The notes under the pieces are model-generated. The model did no database searches. It saw only the letters and a list, made by a program, of their open reading frames with translations, and was not told the DNA's origin. Below are positions 34,001 through 45,698 of a DNA stretch of 64,000 nt, one piece after another. The translations under genes were made by a program, and so were the position numbers. Source of the stretch: Tragulus kanchil (lineage: Eukaryota; Chordata; Mammalia; Artiodactyla; Tragulidae). Location: positions 127,807,123 to 127,871,122 of the forward strand of contig JAIOJX010000004.1 in the NCBI GenBank assembly GCA_022376925.1, written 5' to 3'. How positions within the stretch are numbered: position 1 is the first letter of the stretch; each line of letters begins with the position of its first letter.

Positions 34001-35934
34001 CTGTTCCAGGCATGCATGGTTCAGAGGTTAGCCCTCTAGGCGGCAAGATAGAAAGTAGGAATCCTTTCTCTGTGTCCTTTCTCTTTCCTCCCAAGATTCC
34101 TACACTCAATTTAGTAACAGCTTCCCAGTTCCACTTTTCTGATTTTTCAAGCCAGAAAGACTGTGGGTTTTTCCATTAGTGCCCTCACCACTAGGCTGCC
34201 AAGTGCCAAATGGACTGCATCAATCCTGGGCTAAAAGCCGCAGAAATGGGGAACTGACATCATAGCATGCCTCTCCTATAAGCCTTCACGCCCCACTCTC
34301 ATCTCTCCACTTGTATTCCCTTTCCAGTGGCTTTGGGTAGTCGCTTTTGTAGTATATCCTGGTTTTATCTTTGTTTCTAGACAGGAAAGGGCATCCTTTG
34401 GGAGGAACTTACTCCGTCACTACCAGAAATTGCAAATCCATTTGACTTTAGGATTGTTTCTAACGATAAAGAGTTGAAAACAACTTAAATCATCAACAGA
34501 GAAAGATTAAAGAAACCGTGACCCATCATCCTTTGGAGTCCTATATAGCCATTGTGGGAGAATAAAATTAACCTAACATCTAAAACAGAAAGATTACCAG
34601 GAAACACCCTAAGGTGTAAAAGCAGGTTTCAGAACTATACATAAGGTCTGTAGAGTGAGAACTGTGTGATGTGTCTCCTCAGCCACCCTTGAGGATCAGT
34701 GCACTTGTTTCTCCAGCCACCAGGAGCACTGACTGCTGAAGGATCATGGAACTAAATTTAAAAAATTTTAAAGGGACCTGCCACTCAATGACTAGTTAAA
34801 ATAGCTACTTTAACAGTCTTATCTGTTAGTTTCAACATCTGCTTCATCTCAGGATCAGATGGAGTTTACTCTCTTTTCTCTTGAGAATGTGCTTCATTGT
34901 CTCGATTCTTTATATGTCAAGTTATTTGTGAATGTATCACATATTATGAATGTAAAGTTATGAGGTTTCTGGTTTCCATTCCTTTTCTCTATTGTGTAAG
35001 CAGGCAATTTTCTTGGCTAGGCTTGGACTGCAAATTCTGTTTCTTTGGACAGCAGATCTAGTCTTGATTCAAATCATTTGCTGTCGCTGAGCTGGTTTAT
35101 TCTGTTCCAGGCATGCATGGTTCAGAGGTTAGCCCTCTAGGCGGCAAGATAGAAAGTAGGAATCCTTTCTCTGTGTCCTTTCTCTTTCCTCCCAAGATTC
35201 CTACACTCAATTTAGTAACAGCTTCCCAGTTCCACTTTTCTGATTTTTCAAGCCAGAAAGACTGTGGGTTTTTCCATTAGTGCCCTCACCACTAGGCTGC
35301 CAAGTGCCAAATGGACTGCATCAATCCTGGGCTAAAAGCCGCAGAAATGGGGAACTGACATCATAGCATGCCTCTCCTATAAGCCTTCACGCCCCACTCT
35401 CATCTCTCCACTTGTATTCCCTTTCCAGTGGCTTTGGGTAGTCGCTTTTGTAGTATATCCTGGTTTTATCTTTGTTTCTAGACAGGAAAGGGCATCCTTT
35501 GGGAGGAACTTACTCCGTCACTACCAGAAATTGCAAATCCATTTGACTTTAGGATTGTTTCTAACGATAAAGAGTTGAAAACAACTTAAATCATCAACAG
35601 AGAAAGATTAAAGAAACCGTGACCCATCATCCTTTGGAGTCCTATATAGCCATTGTGGGAGAATAAAATTAACCTAACATCTAAAACAGAAAGATTACCA
35701 GGAAACACCCTAAGGTGTAAAAGCAGGTTTCAGAACTATACATAAGGTCTGTAGAGTGAGAACTGTGTGATGTGTCTCCTCAGCCACCCTTGAGGATCAG
35801 TGCACTTGTTTCTCCAGCCACCAGGAGCACTGACTGCTGAAGGATCATGGTATAGTTTCACTCTATAAGAATTGCCTTTAGCAGAAAGGAGCCATGATTT
35901 CTCCTCAGAGGTACCTGCCACTCAATGACTAGTT
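33692..35934 (+). repeat. Direct duplication 13 (33692-34792 / 34793-35934, unit 1101 bp)
   Basis: It covers old L1 sequence. The first copy lacks about 50 bases near its end, then re-enters the correct ACCTGCCACTCAATGACTAG string just before the junction. TAGTTAA is shared at the junction. Confidence 0.94.
34455..34640 (+). mobile_element. Old L1 3'-UTR-like fragment
   Basis: ACAACTTAAATCATCAACAG, AAACCGTGACCCATCATCCT and CTATATAGCCATTGTGGGAG resemble the L1 3' UTR text about small numbers of bases before the A tail. Copy at 35556-35741. Confidence 0.6.
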
Positions 35935-36181
35935 AATGAGAATGTACAATGGCCCAGTCCCTTTACCTTAAAGGTCAGCTCCTCAGGCCTGTCTGCAGTG
36001 CCCCGTGAGACTGGCTGAGACATCAGCTGGATTTACATCATAGTTCAGTTGTTCCTCTGCCAAACCCGCTCCCTCACCTCCCTTATCTTGTTCCAGCGAT
36101 TCATTCCCTGCCATTAAATCCCTGGCATGCAAGTCTCCATCTTAGAGTCTAATTCTTGGGGACACTAATCCAAGGCAGCTT

Positions 36182-36752
36182 AATTGCTGTGGACAGTGAC
36201 TTCAGCCATGAAATTAAAAGACATTTGCTCCTTGGAAGAAAAGCTCTGGCAAAACTAGACAGCATACTAAAAACCAGAGGTATCACTTTGCTGATAAAGG
36301 TATGTATAGTCAAAGCTGTGGGTTTTTTCATATGGGTGTGAGCATTGGACAATAAAGAAAACTGAGCACCGAAGAACTGATGCTTTTAAACTAAGGTGCT
36401 GGAGAAGACTCTTGAGAGTCCCTTGGACAGCAAGGAGATCAAACCAGCCAATCCTAAAGAAGATCAGCCCTGAATATTCACTGAAAGGACTGATGCTGAA
36501 GCTGAGCCTTCAATACTTTGGCTACCTGATGAGAAGAGCTAACTCACTGGAAAAGACCCTGATGCTGGGAAAGATTGAAGGCAGGAGGGGAAGGAGATGA
36601 CAGAGGATGAGATGGTTGGATGGCATCACTGACTCAATGGGCATGAGTTTGACAAACTCTGGGAGATAGTGAAGGACAGGGAAGCCTGGCCTATGCAGTC
36701 TGTGTGGTTGCAAAGAGTCAGACACAACTAAGGGACTGAACAACAACAAAGC
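36182..36752 (+). mobile_element. ART2A / Bov-A2-type element (BovB-derived)
   Basis: Read on plus: GACTTCAGCCATGAAATTAA, AGAAAAGCTCTGGCAAAACT, ACTGATGCTTTTAAACTA, GATCAAACCAGCCAATCCTA, GGACTGATGCTGAAGCTGAG, GGTTGGATGGCATCACTGAC and a CAAAGAGTCAGACACAACTA end. These are hallmarks of BovB 3'-derived ruminant elements. Frames at 36156-36341 and 36412-36600 are decayed remnants with no intact protein. Confidence 0.93.
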
Positions 36753-36933
36753 ACAGTTCTGTGAGGTCATAGATGTGTATTAAGGTAGAGGAAACATTCT
36801 GGAAGGAAATATGTGAAAATGACAATAACAGATACCTTTTATGGTATCTTTCATCTGGGGTGTAGAGAGAGTATTTAAGAGGTACCTTAATTTATGTATA
36901 TTTGTGGAATTAAAGATGCATATAATCACAAAA

Positions 36934-37112
36934 GGGCTTCCCTTGTGGCTTAGATGTTGAAGAGTATGTCTGCAATTAACTTGGGTTTGATCCCTGGGTT
37001 AGGAAGATCCCTTGAAGAAGGGAATGCCTACCCACTACAGTATTCTTGCCTGGAGAGCCTGGAAGGCTGAAACCCATGGAGTTGCAGAGTCAGATGTGAC
37101 TGAGTGACCAGG
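36934..37112 (+). mobile_element. Bov-tA SINE followed by a CA run
   Basis: GGGCTTCCCTTGTGGCTTAG head, GGTTTGATCCCTGG B-box, ACTACAGTATTCTTGCCTGG and GAGTTGCAGAGTCAGATGTG, then a CA-rich tail at about 37110-37141. Moderately diverged; single copy. Confidence 0.93.
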
Positions 37113-37141
37113 CACACACGCACACACACACATACACACAA

Positions 37142-37548
37142 TCACAAAAGCAAAAACATGACTCTTCATTTCTGTCTGCATCCCAGACCTTCAGAACCTG
37201 AGCTCTGTATACCCAACCTGCTGTTGTACGCCTCTACTTGGATATCCCTCAGAATCTTTACTTTAAAGTCTCCCCCAAAGAAACTCAGCATCTTCCTTCA
37301 GATTTTGCCCTGATCTTCTCAGTGAATGAGAACGTGACCACTTACTTGATTTCACAGACAGGGAGTGCAGATGTTGATTTTGACTTTTCTTCCTACCATG
37401 TTCCACTTCTGACCGCTGTTCAAACTGTACTGATTCCATCTCCTAAACACACTCTGACCCTTCTGTTCTTTCCCTCTGTGACCATTACCTACTCAGGTTT
37501 CCATCCTTTTTGCCTCGAGCATTGTTTCAGGATCCTGACTCTTCTCTT
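37142..37548. other. Unique DNA, no gene seen
   Basis: An open frame runs through here (37238 onward), but only because it continues into the SINE at 37562. No similarity recognised. Confidence 0.5.
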
Positions 37549-37561
37549 TGGCCCCAGTCTT

Positions 37562-37910
37562 TTTTTTTTTTTTTTTTTTTTTAAGATTTATCTATTTATT
37601 TATTTTGGGCGGGGGTCATGTTGGGGAGGGAGGGGAACGGGTGGGTCACTTCTATTGGTCTTTCATTTCTCTATTTTCATCCATCTTTGTTCTTCGACTC
37701 CTGTGGGCCTCCCATCGCGGTGGCGTCTGTCGTTGCAGAATGCCGGCTCTGGGCGCATGCGCTCCAGAGCTCCAGCGCTCCAGCTTGGTAATTGGACACA
37801 TCGGTCCAGCCGCTCCGCGGCACGTGGGATCTTCCCAGGCCAGGGATCGAACCGGCACCCCTTGCACTGCAAGGCGGTGTTTTTACCCACTGCGCCACCA
37901 GGGGAAGCCC
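37562..37910 (-). mobile_element. CHR-like SINE with 13-bp target-site duplication (locus 3)
   Basis: TGGCCCCAGTCTT is found at about 37549-37561 and 37911-37923. The plus strand starts with a run of more than 20 T (the A tail), then an AT-rich spacer, the G-rich module at about 37605-37645, the ACTTCTATTGGTC link and the CHR-like body. The body contains an extra CTCCAGCG repeat. The 244- and 152-codon frames crossing this element are artefacts of it. Confidence 0.93.
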
Positions 37911-37923
37911 TGGCCCCAGTCTT

Positions 37924-38582
37924 GCTCCTTTTTGATCCATTCTCTGCATTTTGGCAAGACCAATCTTCCTGAAACACTAAGCTGTTCAAATTCAGCAGGA
38001 GCATAGAATTCTTCATATTTTTCCAGTTGTCCTCTAACCACTTTATAACCATTTCCACGTTGGGCCTCAGAGGCAGCCGGTAGCCTGGAAAGAAGAATGA
38101 AATGGCCCACCTTGACCTGAAAGACAGGGAGAACACCATTTGGGCTAACTGGTCATGTCTAGTTATAGCCTTTGTTCGTGATTCTGCTAAGCCCTGTGGA
38201 TTATACTATGTTCATGGACTAACTGTAGGAAATTCAAAAAGAGAGCAGAAATGATGAGAGGAGAAGAAAAAGTATATGGAGAAAATTTGAAGGGATATCT
38301 ATCACCTCTGTATCTATCTCTGAGATTATCTCTATCATCTGTCTATCTGTGAGACATATCCTTAAATGGAGATAGAGGTTGAGAACTCAGTCTTGAAGTA
38401 GAAAACTGAGTACAAATAAAGGGTGAGGATGCTTAAAACAAAATCCCAGTGTACTGAGGATACCAATTACCCCTGGGATTTGAGATTCTTAATAAAGCTA
38501 ATCCTGAAAATGCTATTTAAAAAAATTGTCTTTTGAATGGCATAATTGTAGATAGATCTTGAAACAGTTTAAATTTCTTAAA
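37924..38582. other. Unique DNA, no gene seen
   Basis: Contains an irregular TCTA/TCTG-rich patch at 38298-38352. Otherwise plain AT-leaning sequence. Confidence 0.6.
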
Positions 38583-38790
38583 AATTTTATTTTATTGAAG
38601 TATAGTTGATGTATACCATGGTATAAACTGTGTATACAGTTTCCAGCATATAGTAAAGTGATTCAGTCATACATATATTAGTTTGCATTTGCTAATCCCA
38701 AACTCCCAATCCATGGCTTTCCCTCCCTCCTCCATCTTGGCAGTGACAAGTCTGTTCTGCATGTCTATGAGTCTTTTAAAAGATGTTTTT
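38583..38790 (-). mobile_element. L1 3'-UTR fragment
   Basis: ATTGAAGTATAGTTGATGTA, GTAAAGTGATTCAGTCATAC, TATATTAGTTTGCATTTGCT and AACTCCCAATCCATGGCTTT are reverse L1 3'-UTR. Copy at 39749-39956. Confidence 0.85.
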
Positions 38791-40898
38791 CTTTTTTCAA
38801 AGTGAGATTTCCAGCTTCTTTTTTTATCTTAAGATTATAGAAAAACATCGAATATATAAAGAAATAGAGAGAACAGTTTGTCAGCCCTCATGGGTGCACC
38901 ACCAGGTCTCAGCAGTTAACCTCTGTTTGCTGGTCTTTTTTGGTGTTTCCCCCTCACGCTAGTTGTTAGGCTCTTAATTAAGCTCCAGGCCCCGACTTCT
39001 ATGACCCCCTTGAGAATCTGGGACTCTTCAAGCCTTGCTTCTGTTTTGCCAGCAGGCTGCCTGTTGGACATGGTGCTGGAGGGAAACTGAGGCTGGAGGA
39101 GGAAGGGGCCACGGTCAGTCACCCATAGCCTTGAAGGCCTCTTCCCGTTGGCTTCCTGTCAACACCGCCCCCCCTTTCCCGAGCAACAGTCCCTTTCCAG
39201 ACTGACAGTAGTATGTAGTTTCATTTCTCTAACATTCACAAAACCATAAGTGTTTCATGATATACGTTCAACTTAACATACATTTTAAAAAATTAGATAA
39301 ACACCGCAGAATTAACAAACAAGTTAACAGTAATTCCCCCATGCCATTTAATAGTTTGTATGCAAATTTCTTTGATCTTCTCGGTGACCTCTGAGATCTC
39401 ATAAGCATGGTTCACAGATGTCCTTGGAATGTAGGGAAGAAACCAGAACAAGGGACTTGGAAGGATCGGTACTGCTCCAGGGGGAATTCCTAAAGAATGA
39501 GAAAACCCCTTTTATTTTCACTTGTCTTAAGGCTATACCTGGGTAGAAAGAAGTCCTCAGAGAAGACAGGCACTTTTTTTCTTTTTTGACTGTGCTAGGT
39601 CTTAGTTGTGACGTGTAGGATCTTTAGTTGACACGTGTGGAATCTTCAGTTGCAGCAGGAGGGACCTTTTAGTTGAGGCATGCAAACTCTCAGTTGCGGA
39701 ATGTGGGATCTAGTTCCCTGACCAGGCATCAAATATGAACTTGAAGTATATTTTATTTTATTGAAGTATAGTTGATGTATACCATGGTATAAACTGTGTA
39801 TACAGTTTCCAGCATATAGTAAAGTGATTCAGTCATACATATATTAGTTTGCATTTGCTAATCCCAAACTCCCAATCCATGGCTTTCCCTCCCTCCTCCA
39901 TCTTGGCAGTGACAAGTCTGTTCTGCATGTCTATGAGTCTTTTAAAAGATGTTTTTCTTTTTTCAAAGTGAGATTTCCAGCTTCTTTTTTTATCTTAAGA
40001 TTATAGAAAAACATCGAATATATAAAGAAATAGAGAGAACAGTTTGTCAGCCCTCATGGGTGCACCACCAGGTCTCAGCAGTTAACCTCTGTTTGCTGGT
40101 CTTTTTTGGTGTTTCCCCCTCACGCTAGTTGTTAGGCTCTTAATTAAGCTCCAGGCCCCGACTTCTATGACCCCCTTGAGAATCTGGGACTCTTCAAGCC
40201 TTGCTTCTGTTTTGCCAGCAGGCTGCCTGTTGGACATGGTGCTGGAGGGAAACTGAGGCTGGAGGAGGAAGGGGCCACGGTCAGTCACCCATAGCCTTGA
40301 AGGCCTCTTCCCGTTGGCTTCCTGTCAACACCGCCCCCCTTTCCCGAGCAACAGTCCCTTTCCAGACTGACAGTAGTATGTAGTTTCATTTTCTCTAACA
40401 TTCACAAAACCATAAGTGTTTCATGATATACGTTCAACTTAACATACATTTTAAAAAATTAGATAAACACCGCAGAATTAACAAACAAGTTAACAGTAAT
40501 TCCCCCATGCCATTTAATAGTTTGTATGCAAATTTCTTTGATCTTCTCGGTGACCTCTGAGATCTCATAAGCATGGTTCACAGATGTCCTTGGAATGTAG
40601 GGAAGAAACCAGAACAAGGGACTTGGAAGGATCGGTACTGCTCCAGGGGGAATTCCTAAAGAATGAGAAAACCCCTTTTATTTTCACTTGTCTTAAGGCT
40701 ATACCTGGGTAGAAAGAAGTCCTCAGAGAAGACAGGCACTTTTTTTCTTTTTTGACTGTGCTAGGTCTTAGTTGTGACGTGTAGGATCTTTAGTTGACAC
40801 GTGTGGAATCTTCAGTTGCAGCAGGAGGGACCTTTTAGTTGAGGCATGCAAACTCTCAGTTGCGGAATGTGGGATCTAGTTCCCTGACCAGGCATCAA
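38585..40898 (+). repeat. Direct duplication 14 (38585-39750 / 39751-40898, unit 1166 bp)
   Basis: It runs from an L1 3' end to the middle of a CHR SINE. The first copy goes wrong within the SINE at about 39727-39750. It is the longest unit. Confidence 0.95.
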
Positions 40899-42760
40899 AC
40901 CTGGGCTGCCTGCATTGGGACCGTAGAGTCTTAAGCACTGGACCACCAGGGAAGACAGACACTTGAAGGGCAGACAGGACAGTGGGAGGCCCTGGGAATG
41001 AAACCACAGGATTCGTGTGTGTTAGCCGAAGCATTATCGATTGGTTGCCTTTGAACACTGCCTCCTCTTCCCCATCCAGCACTGACTACACGCATGAAGG
41101 AGGAATCTTTAGGTCATAATTTTACCAAGAAAAAATAGAAAGACTGCCAAGGGGGTGTCAGAGGAGATGGGGGACAGGAGCACACTCAGAGTTCAGCTGG
41201 ATGCTTCAGTCAGTTCAGTCCATGATGGGAATCTGCTCCTGGCAGGACCTGCCTTACTGGCTGTCCCCTTCATCCTGACATAAATCTTCATTGCTTTCCC
41301 AGGAGAAGCATTGCCATGGCCAAGAGGCGGTTTTCATAATGAAAGTTTCAGTGATTTATTTATCTTCCCAAGATTCTCCAAACACAAGAAACTCAATTGG
41401 ACTTGTCTAAACACGGTCAGTCACCCGTAGCCTTGAAGACCTCCTTACTCCGTATTCAGAACATAACTAAAATTAATGACACAATAAAGATGCCAAAACT
41501 CTGGTCTCTGGTAAAGGCAAAGGGAAACGTAGTGAGAAACGACTGCACATTCTTCATAGTGGTGCTGTAGTATAGTTCAGTGTTGAGGTGAGAGGGGGCC
41601 CACAGAGAGGAAACATATTGGCCATTTTCTTAGGAACACCCTCTTGAGCCCCCGGTGACCTCTGAGATCTCATAAGCATGGTTCACAGATGTCCTTGGAA
41701 TGTAGGGAAGAAACCAGAACAAGGGACTTGGAAGGATCGGTACTGCTCCAGGGGGAATTCCTAAAGAATGAGAAAACCCCTTTTATTTTCACTTGTCTTA
41801 AGGCTATACCTGGGTAGAAAGAAGTCCTCAGAGAAGACAGGCACTTTTTTTCTTTTTTGACTGTGCTAGGTCTTAGTTGTGACGTGTAGGATCTTTAGTT
41901 GACACGTGTGGAATCTTCAGTTGCAGCAGGAGGGACCTTTTAGTTGAGGCATGCAAACTCTCAGTTGCGGAATGTGGGATCTAGTTCCCTGACCAGGCAT
42001 CAAACCTGGGCTGCCTGCATTGGGACCGTAGAGTCTTAAGCACTGGACCACCAGGGAAGACAGACACTTGAAGGGCAGACAGGACAGTGGGAGGCCCTGG
42101 GAATGAAACCACAGGATTCGTGTGTGTTAGCCGAAGCATTATCGATTGGTTGCCTTTGAACACTGCCTCCTCTTCCCCATCCAGCACTGACTACACGCAT
42201 GAAGGAGGAATCTTTAGGTCATAATTTTACCAAGAAAAAATAGAAAGACTGCCAAGGGGGTGTCAGAGGAGATGGGGGACAGGAGCACACTCAGAGTTCA
42301 GCTGGATGCTTCAGTCAGTTCAGTCCATGATGGGAATCTGCTCCTGGCAGGACCTGCCTTACTGGCTGTCCCCTTCATCCTGACATAAATCTTCATTGCT
42401 TTCCCAGGAGAAGCATTGCCATGGCCAAGAGGCGGTTTTCATAATGAAAGTTTCAGTGATTTATTTATCTTCCCAAGATTCTCCAAACACAAGAAACTCA
42501 ATTGGACTTGTCTAAACACGGTCAGTCACCCGTAGCCTTGAAGACCTCCTTACTCCGTATTCAGAACATAACTAAAATTAATGACACAATAAAGATGCCA
42601 AAACTCTGGTCTCTGGTAAAGGCAAAGGGAAACGTAGTGAGAAACGACTGCACATTCTTCATAGTGGTGCTGTAGTATAGTTCAGTGTTGAGGTGAGAGG
42701 GGGCCCACAGAGAGGAAACACATTGGCCATTTTCTTAGGAACACCCTCTTGAGCCCCCAG
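40548..42760 (+). repeat. Direct duplication 15 (40548-41652 / 41653-42760, unit 1105 bp)
   Basis: It contains the complete CHR SINE. At the junction GAGCCCCCGGTGACC replaces GAGCCCCCAGGTCACC of the second copy. 40548-40898 is triple with duplication 14. Confidence 0.95.
40742..40950 (-). mobile_element. CHR SINE, second type, with 14-bp target-site duplication
   Basis: GAAGACAGGCACTT at 40728-40741 matches GAAGACAGACACTT at 40951-40964 (one mismatch). The plus strand shows GACTGTGCTAGGTCTTAGTTG, repeated variants of that motif, TAGTTCCCTGACCAGGCAT and CACTGGACCACCAGGGAAG, the classic CHR layout. Copies: 41847-42055 complete, 39576-39727 cut by duplication 14. Confidence 0.88.
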
Positions 42761-43150
42761 GTCACCCCCACACCAGACAGGGAATACTTGGTGTACAAAG
42801 AAATATTGACTAATAATCCATGCTGATAATCAAACGGCAGTGCTATATTTGCGTATCATTATGTTCTCAGCAAGTCAAATTAGCTGTCACTTACACAACT
42901 TGGTTAAAACAGTCCCGAATATTTCTCCTGACCTTGAAGTTCCAGGCTATCCCAGAATGTGTTTCTTTGGTTATTTCCCATGAACTGTGCAGGCTCAGTA
43001 ACTGTGCAAGCCCCAATTTTTGAAGATGAAGCTACATTGTGCTTCATCTCAACTGAAAGAATTCACCAGAAGACCAGGAGAGAGAAAACGAAGGTTCTGC
43101 TTTGGATTTGCTGCCTTCCGTGATAGGAACTGGTTAGGTCAAACTCCCTC

Positions 43151-43280
43151 AGTTCAGTTCAGTTCAGTCACTCAGTCATGTCTTTGTGACCCCATAGACT
43201 GCAGCACTCCTGGCTTGCATGTCCACCATCTCCCAGAGCTCACTCAAGCTCATGGCCATTGACTCAGTGACACCATCAGA
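43151..43280 (-). mobile_element. ART2A / Bov-tA2 3' fragment
   Basis: The plus strand reads CAGTTCAGTTCAGTTCAGTC, ACTCAGTCATGTC, GTGACCCCATAGACTGCAGC, CTCACTCAAGCTCATGGCCA and TTGACTCAGTGACACCATC. Copy at 44271-44400. Confidence 0.9.
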
Positions 43281-43289
43281 CTCTCTAGG

Positions 43290-43400
43290 ATCTTAGTTTC
43301 CTCATCTGTAAAATGGAAATGACTTGCCTTGTTTTCCTTCCAGGGTTGTGACAAGCATGAAATGAGAGAGTTCTTTGAAAACTGTAAATGGCTATGTATC
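43290..43400 (+). repeat. MIR fragment
   Basis: TTAGTTTCCTCATCTGTAAA, ATGGAAATGA, CAGGGTTGTGACAAGCATGA and TGAAAACTGTAAATGGCTA form the 3' half of MIR. Copy at 44410-44520. Confidence 0.8.
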
Positions 43401-45248
43401 GAGGAAGTCTCCTCTGAATTATTTAGCATCTTATGTAAGTCTTAAGATTGCTTTCTGCTTAGGACCTTGGGAAATTCTTGACCTTGACTTGCCATGATTT
43501 AGTCCAAGGAGAAATAAGGTTATTAATTCCTTTTCTTCTCTCTCTTTCAGGAAGAAAGTGTCCGTTTAGCAGCTGAGAATTTATTTATCTTCCCAAGATT
43601 CTCCAAACACAAGAAACTCAATTGGACTTGTCTAAACACGGTCAGTCACCCGTAGCCTTGAAGACCTCTTTACTCCGTATTCAGAACATAACTAAAATTA
43701 ATGACACAATAAAGATGCCAAAACTCTGGTCTCTGGTAAAGGCAAAGGGAAACGTAGTGAGAAACGACTGCACATTCTTCATAGTGGTGCTGTAGTATAG
43801 TTCAGTGTTGAGGTGAGAGGGGGCCCACAGAGAGGAAACATATTGGCCATTTTCTTAGGAACACCCTCTTGAGCCCCCAGGTCACCCCCACACCAGACAG
43901 GGAATACTTGGTGTACAAAGAAATATTGACTAATAATCCATGCTGATAATCAAACGGCAGTGCTATATTTGTGTATCATTATGTTCTCAGCAAGTCAAAT
44001 TAGCTGTCACTTACACAACTTGGTTAAAACAGTCCCGAATATTTCTCCTGACCTTGAAGTTCCAGGCTATCCCAGAATGTGTTTCTTTGGTTATTTCCCA
44101 TGAACTGTGCAGGCTCAGTAACTGTGCAAGCCCCGATTTTTGAAGATGAAGCTACATTGTGCTTCATCTCAACTGAAAGAATTCACCAGAAGACCAGGAG
44201 AGAGAAAACGAAGGTTCTGCTTTGGATTTGCTGCCTTCCGTGATAGGAACTGGTTAGGTCAAACTCCCTCAGTTCAGTTCAGTTCAGTCACTCAGTCATG
44301 TCTTTGTGACCCCATAGACTGCAGCACTCCTGGCTTGCATGTCCACCATCTCCCAGAGCTCACTCAAGCTCATGGCCATTGACTCAGTGACACCATCAGA
44401 CTCTCTAGGATCTTAGTTTCCTCATCTGTAAAATGGAAATGACTTGCCTTGTTTTCCTTCCAGGGTTGTGACAAGCATGAAATGAGAGAGTTCTTTGAAA
44501 ACTGTAAATGGCTATGTATCGAGGAAGTCTCCTCTGAATTATTTAGCATCTTATGTAAGTCTTAAGATTGCTTTCTGCTTAGGACCTTGGGAAATTCTTC
44601 GACCTTGACTTGCCATGATTTAGTCCAAGGAGAAATAAGGTTATTAATTCCTTTTCTTCTCTCTCTCAGAAGAAAGTTGTGGGAGAGAGGTAATAACAGG
44701 GAAGACTTTGTAAATTCTGGATCTCTTTTGGAAATTGTCACCAGTTATAGCAGCTGAGAAGTCTGGTATTAGTCAGAAGTCACTTACACATCTTACAAGC
44801 GAGCACAGTCCTTCAGCTTCACTGAGCACCAGTCATCATCTGCTGAGCTCAGGACCATCTCAGCTGTCTGTGAGAGTATTTGGAGACCCAGCAGAAGCCA
44901 GCCTGGGTCTGTCTTCTCTTCTTACTAATCTGTTGCTTTAGCATCTTTGTAGCCCAAAGCCCTGTTGCATCACTGGAGCTGGTTTCCGAAGGCCTGCCCT
45001 TCAAACATTCCTTCTCCCCACCTTGCTTCTCCATATTCAGCTGTCCCTGTAGAAAGAGTAGATTCATGCAAAAGGATGTGTTTCACAACTCAACTGAGCC
45101 TGGTTATTTGAACTGAATACAGATAATACCCCAGAGCCTCTTCATGTGGCACGTGACATCTGAAAGCCTGATGTCTGATGTTGAGGAGTCAGGCTGTGAA
45201 CCTTCAACTTGGTGGCATTTGTTGTTACGTTAAATCATACTGTCTTTT

Positions 45249-45552
45249 GTTTTTTTTTTTTTTTTACAAGGATGCCTATTCACACCCCCTCCCCCTTGTT
45301 TTTGCCTCTAAGTCGTCATTTATTTTTCACCCATCTTTTTATTGTTTGACATATGTGGGCCTCGCATTGCAGTGGCCTCTCTCATTGCAGAGCACTGACT
45401 CTGGGCAGATGTACTCCAGAGCTCTGGTTCATAATTGGACACACTGGTCCAGCTGCTGTGTGACACGTGAGATCTTCCCAGGCCAGGGATTGAACCAGTG
45501 CCCCTTGCACTGCAAGGCAGACTCTTTACCCACTGGACCACCAGGGAAGCCC
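45249..45552 (-). mobile_element. CHR-like SINE with 14-bp target-site duplication (locus 4)
   Basis: TCATACTGTCTTTT flanks it at 45235-45248 and 45553-45566. It has an A tail (T run on plus), a CHR-like body (GGGCCTCGCATTGCAGTGGCC) and the head ACCACCAGGGAAGCCC. The G-rich module is replaced by a short CACCCCCTCCCCC stretch. The duplicate copy is at 46331-46634. Confidence 0.92.
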
Positions 45553-45566
45553 TCATACTGTCTTTT

Positions 45567-45698
45567 ATTTTTACTTTATTTGTTTATTTACTGGCCTCAT
45601 CTCACAGCTTGCAGAATCTCAGTTCTCCTACCAGGGGCTGAATCCAGGCCACAGAGTGAAAGTGCTAAATCCTAATGACTAGACCACCAGGGAACTTC
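45567..45698 (-). mobile_element. CHR SINE, short diverged copy
   Basis: The plus strand has CAGCTTGCAGAATCTCAGTT, ACCAGGGGCTGAATCC and GACTAGACCACCAGGGAACT, the CHR signature, immediately after the CHR-like SINE at 45249-45552. Duplicates are at 46649-46780 and 47788-47880 (5'-cut). Confidence 0.8.

Larger units (their letters stand above)
42459..44755 (+). repeat. Direct duplication 16 (42459-43578 / 43579-44755, unit 1120 bp)
   Basis: It contains an ART2A fragment and a MIR. The first copy skips about 60 bases near its end, then re-enters at AGCAGCTGAGA. Interior difference A43015/G44135. 42459-42760 is triple with duplication 15. Confidence 0.95.

Noticed and set aside
37238..37972. 244-codon frame as a host gene
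   Set aside because: It runs through the T tail and body of the CHR-like SINE and has no similarity in its first part.
45178..45675. 165-codon frame, present twice
   Set aside because: Mostly SINE read-through in a T-rich start; the repeat at 46260 is duplication 17.
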